45,245 bases of DNA, taken from assembly GCA_946401865.1 (NCBI GenBank), contig CAMIVO010000010.1, positions 1 to 45,245 on the forward strand, written 5' to 3'. The position numbers and the translations under genes are program-made. Source of the DNA: an uncultured Clostridia bacterium. GTDB taxonomy: Bacteria; Bacillota; Clostridia; TANB77; CAG-508. The notes under the pieces were generated by a model that was given only the letters and a program-made list of their open reading frames with translations, did no database searches and was not told the DNA's origin. Shown here piece by piece: positions 42,226-45,245 of this stretch. The stretch's first letter is position 1, and every line of letters begins with the position of its first letter.

Positions 42226-44994
42226 ATGAAAATTAAGAAAAGTAAAAAAGTCAAAAAAGATATAACTCCAAAACATAAAAAAGATGTATCTACAAAGCCA
42301 AAAAAAGAAAAAAAGAAATTTTCTAAAAAGCATCCTGTAATATCAATAATAATTAAATTATGTATATTATTATTTGTTGCCATATTAGTTGTTGGTGCAG
42401 GAATAATTTGTGGAATGATATATGGTGGATGGGGAGATGACTTCGAAATAACTCAAGAAGAGCTTGTTATTGGAAGTTCAAATTCTATTATATTAGATAA
42501 AGATGGAAATAAGCTAGCTGAGCTTTCTGGAGATGACAACAGAAAGATAATTAAACTTGATCAAATTCCAGAAAACCTAAAAGATGCTTATGTATCAATA
42601 GAAGATGAAAGATTTTATAATCATAACGGAATAGATTTTAAAAGAACAGCAGGAGCAATTTTTAAATATGCTATAAGTAGAGGAAATGCATCATTTGGTG
42701 GAAGTACAATTACTCAGCAATTAGTTAAAAATATAACTCAAGAAAAAGACAGGTCTGGAATGGCCGGAATTATGAGAAAAGTTAAAGAATGGGCAAAAGC
42801 ATACCAAATAGAAAGAATGATATCAAAAGATCAAATCCTTGAACTTTATTTAAACATTATATTTGTTGGTGGAAACAAGAGTAATTTAGGTGTTGAAGTA
42901 GGTGCGGAATATTACTTTAATAAACCTGCTTCAGAGCTAAGTTTAGCTGAATGTGCATTTTTAGCAGGAATAAATCATTCACCTAATAAATATAATCCAT
43001 ATGGAGAAAATGATCATACAGAACTTATAAAAAATAGAACAAAAACAGTTTTAAAGAAAATGCTTGACCTTGGAAAAATTGACAAGTCAGAATATGATGA
43101 GGCTGTTGCACAAGTTGAAGAAGGACTTAAATTTGAACAATCAAATGCACTTGGAACTATGTATTCTTATCATACAGATGCTACAATTTCTCAAGTAATA
43201 GAAGATATTGCAAAAGAAAAAGAAATATCAAAAAGTTTAGCTACAACTTATGTTTATAGTAGTGGACTTACTATTTATTCTACACAAGATACAGATCTTC
43301 AAAACAAAATGAATTCTGTCATGGTAGATGATAGTGGAAGTTATTCTAGAAAATCTAAACTTGTAGAAGGAGCAACTTCACAATCTGCAATGGTTATTAT
43401 AGATAATGAAACAGGATATGTAGTTGGAGTTGTTGGAGGTTTAGGAGAAAAGACAGAATCAAGAGGATTAAACAGAGCAACTCAAAGTCCTAGACAAACA
43501 GGATCTTCAATAAAACCATTAACATCACTTATTCCAGCTATAAATGAAGGTGTAATTACTGCTGCTACAATTTATGATGATACAAGATCAGAATTTCTTA
43601 ATGGTACATATAACCCTAAAGATTATAATACTCCAAAGGGATTAATAAGTATTAGAAGTGCTGTTACAACTTCACAAAATATACCTTTTGTAAAAGTTGT
43701 TTCAGAAATCACTCCAGCAAAATCTATAGAATACCTTGAAAAAATGGGTGTTACCTCTATTGATCACGAAAGAGACGGATTAGCAGCATTATCAATAGGT
43801 GGATTTACAAATGGTATTACACCTTTAGAAATGGCAGGATGTTATGCCACAATAGAAAATAATGGTGTATATAGAAGACCAATGTTTTATAGTAAAGTAA
43901 CAGATCAAAATGGAAATACAATATTAGAAGGAAAACAGACATCAGAGCAGGTTTTCTCTGAACAAGCAGCTTATGTTATAAAAAATATACTTCAATCTGT
44001 CGTTAAATCAGGAACAGCTACATATTGTGCAATATCTGGAATGGATGTTGCTGCCAAAACAGGTACAACAAACTCAAATTATGATAAATGGCTATGTGGA
44101 TTTACAAATTATTATACAGCAGCATGCTGGTATGGTTTTGACAAAAATGAAGAAGTAACAGGTTCAAACAATGTTGCAGGTAGAATATGGGATGCTGTTA
44201 TGACAAAAGTCCATTCTGGATTAGAATCATCACGATTTGATAAACCAGATGGAGTTGTTTCTGCAACAATATGTAGGGCATCAGGAAAACGAGCAACATC
44301 AAAATGTACAGATACATATTCAGAAATATTTGTAGAAGGAACAGTCCCTGGAGAATGTGATGCACATTCTAATTCTGCAGAAATATGTGAAGATACAGGA
44401 TTACTTGCAAATGAATATTGTCCAAACAAAGTTACAAAATATTATTCTTATCTTGTAGAAAAAGAAAGATTAGGATTATGGGATAATATAAACTCATCAG
44501 TGTCAAGTGCACCAACAACATACTGTACAGAGCATAAAAAAGTAAATACAGATACAGCTCCTAAAATAACTTTAAAAGGTGAAGCAAATATAACTTTAAA
44601 TATAGGAGATAAATATACTGAACAAGGTGCAACTGCAAAAGATGATACAGATGGAGATATATCAAGTAAAATTTCAACTTCAGGTTCTGTAAATACTTCT
44701 AAAGCTGGAAAATATACAGTTACATATAAAGTAAAAAACTCAAAAGGAAAAGAAGCAACAGTAACCAGAACAATAACCGTTAAGGCTAAAGAAACACCTA
44801 AAAAAGAAGAAAATAATAAAGAAAATCAATCAACAGAAAAAGAAAATACAACTACAGAAAAAACACCAGAAAAAACACCAGAAAAAACAACAGAAACAAC
44901 AAAAGAAACTACAACTCAAAAAACAAATGAGGAAACAGGAAAGACAACAGAAACAAAGCCAGCATCTACAGAACCTGCAAAAGTAGAACAATAA
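42226..44994 (+). CDS. Class A penicillin-binding protein (bifunctional transglycosylase/transpeptidase)
   Basis: 922 aa. Lys-rich cytoplasmic N-terminus (1-35), one membrane helix (about 40-65), GT51 transglycosylase with AYVSIEDERFYNHNGIDFKR and GGSTITQQLVKNITQE, then the transpeptidase: active-site Ser in RQTGSSIKPLTSLIPAI, SxN motif TTSQNIPFVK, and KTG in AAKTGTTNSNYDKWLCGFT. The C-terminus adds an Ig-like DUF5011-type domain (about 780-855; NITLNIGDKYTEQGATAKDD) and a Thr/Glu/Lys-rich tail of about 65 residues (TEKTPEKTPEKTTETT), probably wall-spanning. Polymerises and cross-links peptidoglycan on the outer membrane face. Start after GAAAGGAAA. Confidence 0.95.
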   Translation: MKIKKSKKVKKDITPKHKKDVSTKPKKEKKKFSKKHPVISIIIKLCILLFVAILVVGAGIICGMIYGGWGDDFEITQEELVIGSSNSIILDKDGNKLAELSGDDNRKIIKLDQIPENLKDAYVSIEDERFYNHNGIDFKRTAGAIFKYAISRGNASFGGSTITQQLVKNITQEKDRSGMAGIMRKVKEWAKAYQIERMISKDQILELYLNIIFVGGNKSNLGVEVGAEYYFNKPASELSLAECAFLAGINHSPNKYNPYGENDHTELIKNRTKTVLKKMLDLGKIDKSEYDEAVAQVEEGLKFEQSNALGTMYSYHTDATISQVIEDIAKEKEISKSLATTYVYSSGLTIYSTQDTDLQNKMNSVMVDDSGSYSRKSKLVEGATSQSAMVIIDNETGYVVGVVGGLGEKTESRGLNRATQSPRQTGSSIKPLTSLIPAINEGVITAATIYDDTRSEFLNGTYNPKDYNTPKGLISIRSAVTTSQNIPFVKVVSEITPAKSIEYLEKMGVTSIDHERDGLAALSIGGFTNGITPLEMAGCYATIENNGVYRRPMFYSKVTDQNGNTILEGKQTSEQVFSEQAAYVIKNILQSVVKSGTATYCAISGMDVAAKTGTTNSNYDKWLCGFTNYYTAACWYGFDKNEEVTGSNNVAGRIWDAVMTKVHSGLESSRFDKPDGVVSATICRASGKRATSKCTDTYSEIFVEGTVPGECDAHSNSAEICEDTGLLANEYCPNKVTKYYSYLVEKERLGLWDNINSSVSSAPTTYCTEHKKVNTDTAPKITLKGEANITLNIGDKYTEQGATAKDDTDGDISSKISTSGSVNTSKAGKYTVTYKVKNSKGKEATVTRTITVKAKETPKKEENNKENQSTEKENTTTEKTPEKTPEKTTETTKETTTQKTNEETGKTTETKPASTEPAKVEQ

Positions 44995-45073
44995 TAAATA
45001 AGAATTGTCAAAAACAAGTATTTTTAACAATGCAAGACAAAGTTTTTCACAATTTTATAAATAAGGAGGACAT

Positions 45074-45245
45074 ATGGATATATATTTATATAATACATTA
45101 ACAAAGAAAAAAGAAAAATTTATTCCACTAGATAACAAGGAAGTTAGAATGTATTCATGTGGTCCTACTGTGTATTATAATGCACATATAGGAAATTTAA
45201 GAGCATATTTATTTATGGATTCATTAAGAAGAACTTTAAAATATA
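45074..45245 (+). CDS. cysS: Cysteinyl-tRNA synthetase, N-terminal part
   Basis: First 57 codons, cut by the window edge. Starts [20 protein letters not shown] and contains [20 protein letters not shown], with the zinc-binding Cys and the HIGN class I signature. Start after AAGGAGGACAT. Confidence 0.93.
   Translation, partial: MDIYLYNTLTKKKEKFIPLDNKEVRMYSCGPTVYYNAHIGNLRAYLFMDSLRRTLKY

Noticed and set aside
42195..42383. Minus-strand frames rich in Phe/Leu/Cys opposite lysine-rich genes
   Set aside because: These mirror Lys/Glu-rich coding on the other strand and lack ribosome sites.
45001..45040. Terminator after the PBP gene
   Set aside because: Only a weak ATTGT/ACAAT pairing without G:C content or a T-run.

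Overview
The window is very AT-rich. Genes have strong AGGAGG-type ribosome binding sites, TTGACA/TATAAT promoters and hairpin-plus-T terminators. The gene order (ylxM-ffh-rpsP-khpA-rimM-trmD-rplS) and the sporulation genes (spoIVA, dpaA, spoVS, spoIIAA-spoIIAB-sigF, spoIID) point to a Gram-positive, endospore-forming clostridium, probably an uncultured gut lineage. Secreted proteins with LPXTG, DUF5011-like, Big_2-like and prepilin-like segments fit this. No phage, IS transposase, CRISPR array, tRNA or rRNA was seen.

Layout. 1-8190: end of an LPXTG protein with its sortase, recN, dxs, a convergent pseudouridine synthase, two low-complexity secreted proteins and an orphan protein. 8326-16660: a TPR protein, then the SRP/ribosome block, trmB, whiA and hemW. 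16660-20830: lysS and asnS, with asnS flanked by two copies of a ~400 bp convergent small-gene/antisense-RNA module. 20830-29990: spoIVA, a structured non-coding RNA, a nucleoside kinase, an RNHCP protein, a U32 peptidase, a 54-aa probable spore protein, radA and comF. 29990-35400: an accessory stretch with a KAP NTPase, a DUF218 membrane protein and a prepilin-like protein between repeats. 35400-45245: aquaporin, pyk, dpaA, spoVS, the spoIIA operon, spoIID, a class A PBP and the start of cysS.

Two observations stand out. (1) Four conserved genes (trmD, a U32 peptidase, comF and sigF) are each split by a +1 frameshift, and in every case the break is at an in-frame CGG codon. Dropping the C, or reading CGGN as a four-base codon, restores the full protein. 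By eye I found no other in-frame CGG in any gene here, although CGT, CGC and CGA are used. This suggests that CGG is a +1 recoding signal in this organism. TrmD makes m1G37 on the tRNA that reads CGG, so a feedback loop is conceivable. (2) The two copies flanking asnS look like an undescribed type I toxin-antitoxin system built like the Enterococcus par/Fst locus. Each has a 47-aa hydrophobic peptide, a convergent ~80-nt RNA, a shared bidirectional terminator, and direct repeats that let each RNA pair with its own toxin's start region. The repeats have changed together between the two copies.

Several families of small intergenic repeats (GGTGACGGGG type, GGGGACGG type, TTTTGGGGACACTT type) act as terminators or gene borders and even supply the whiA stop and hemW start.
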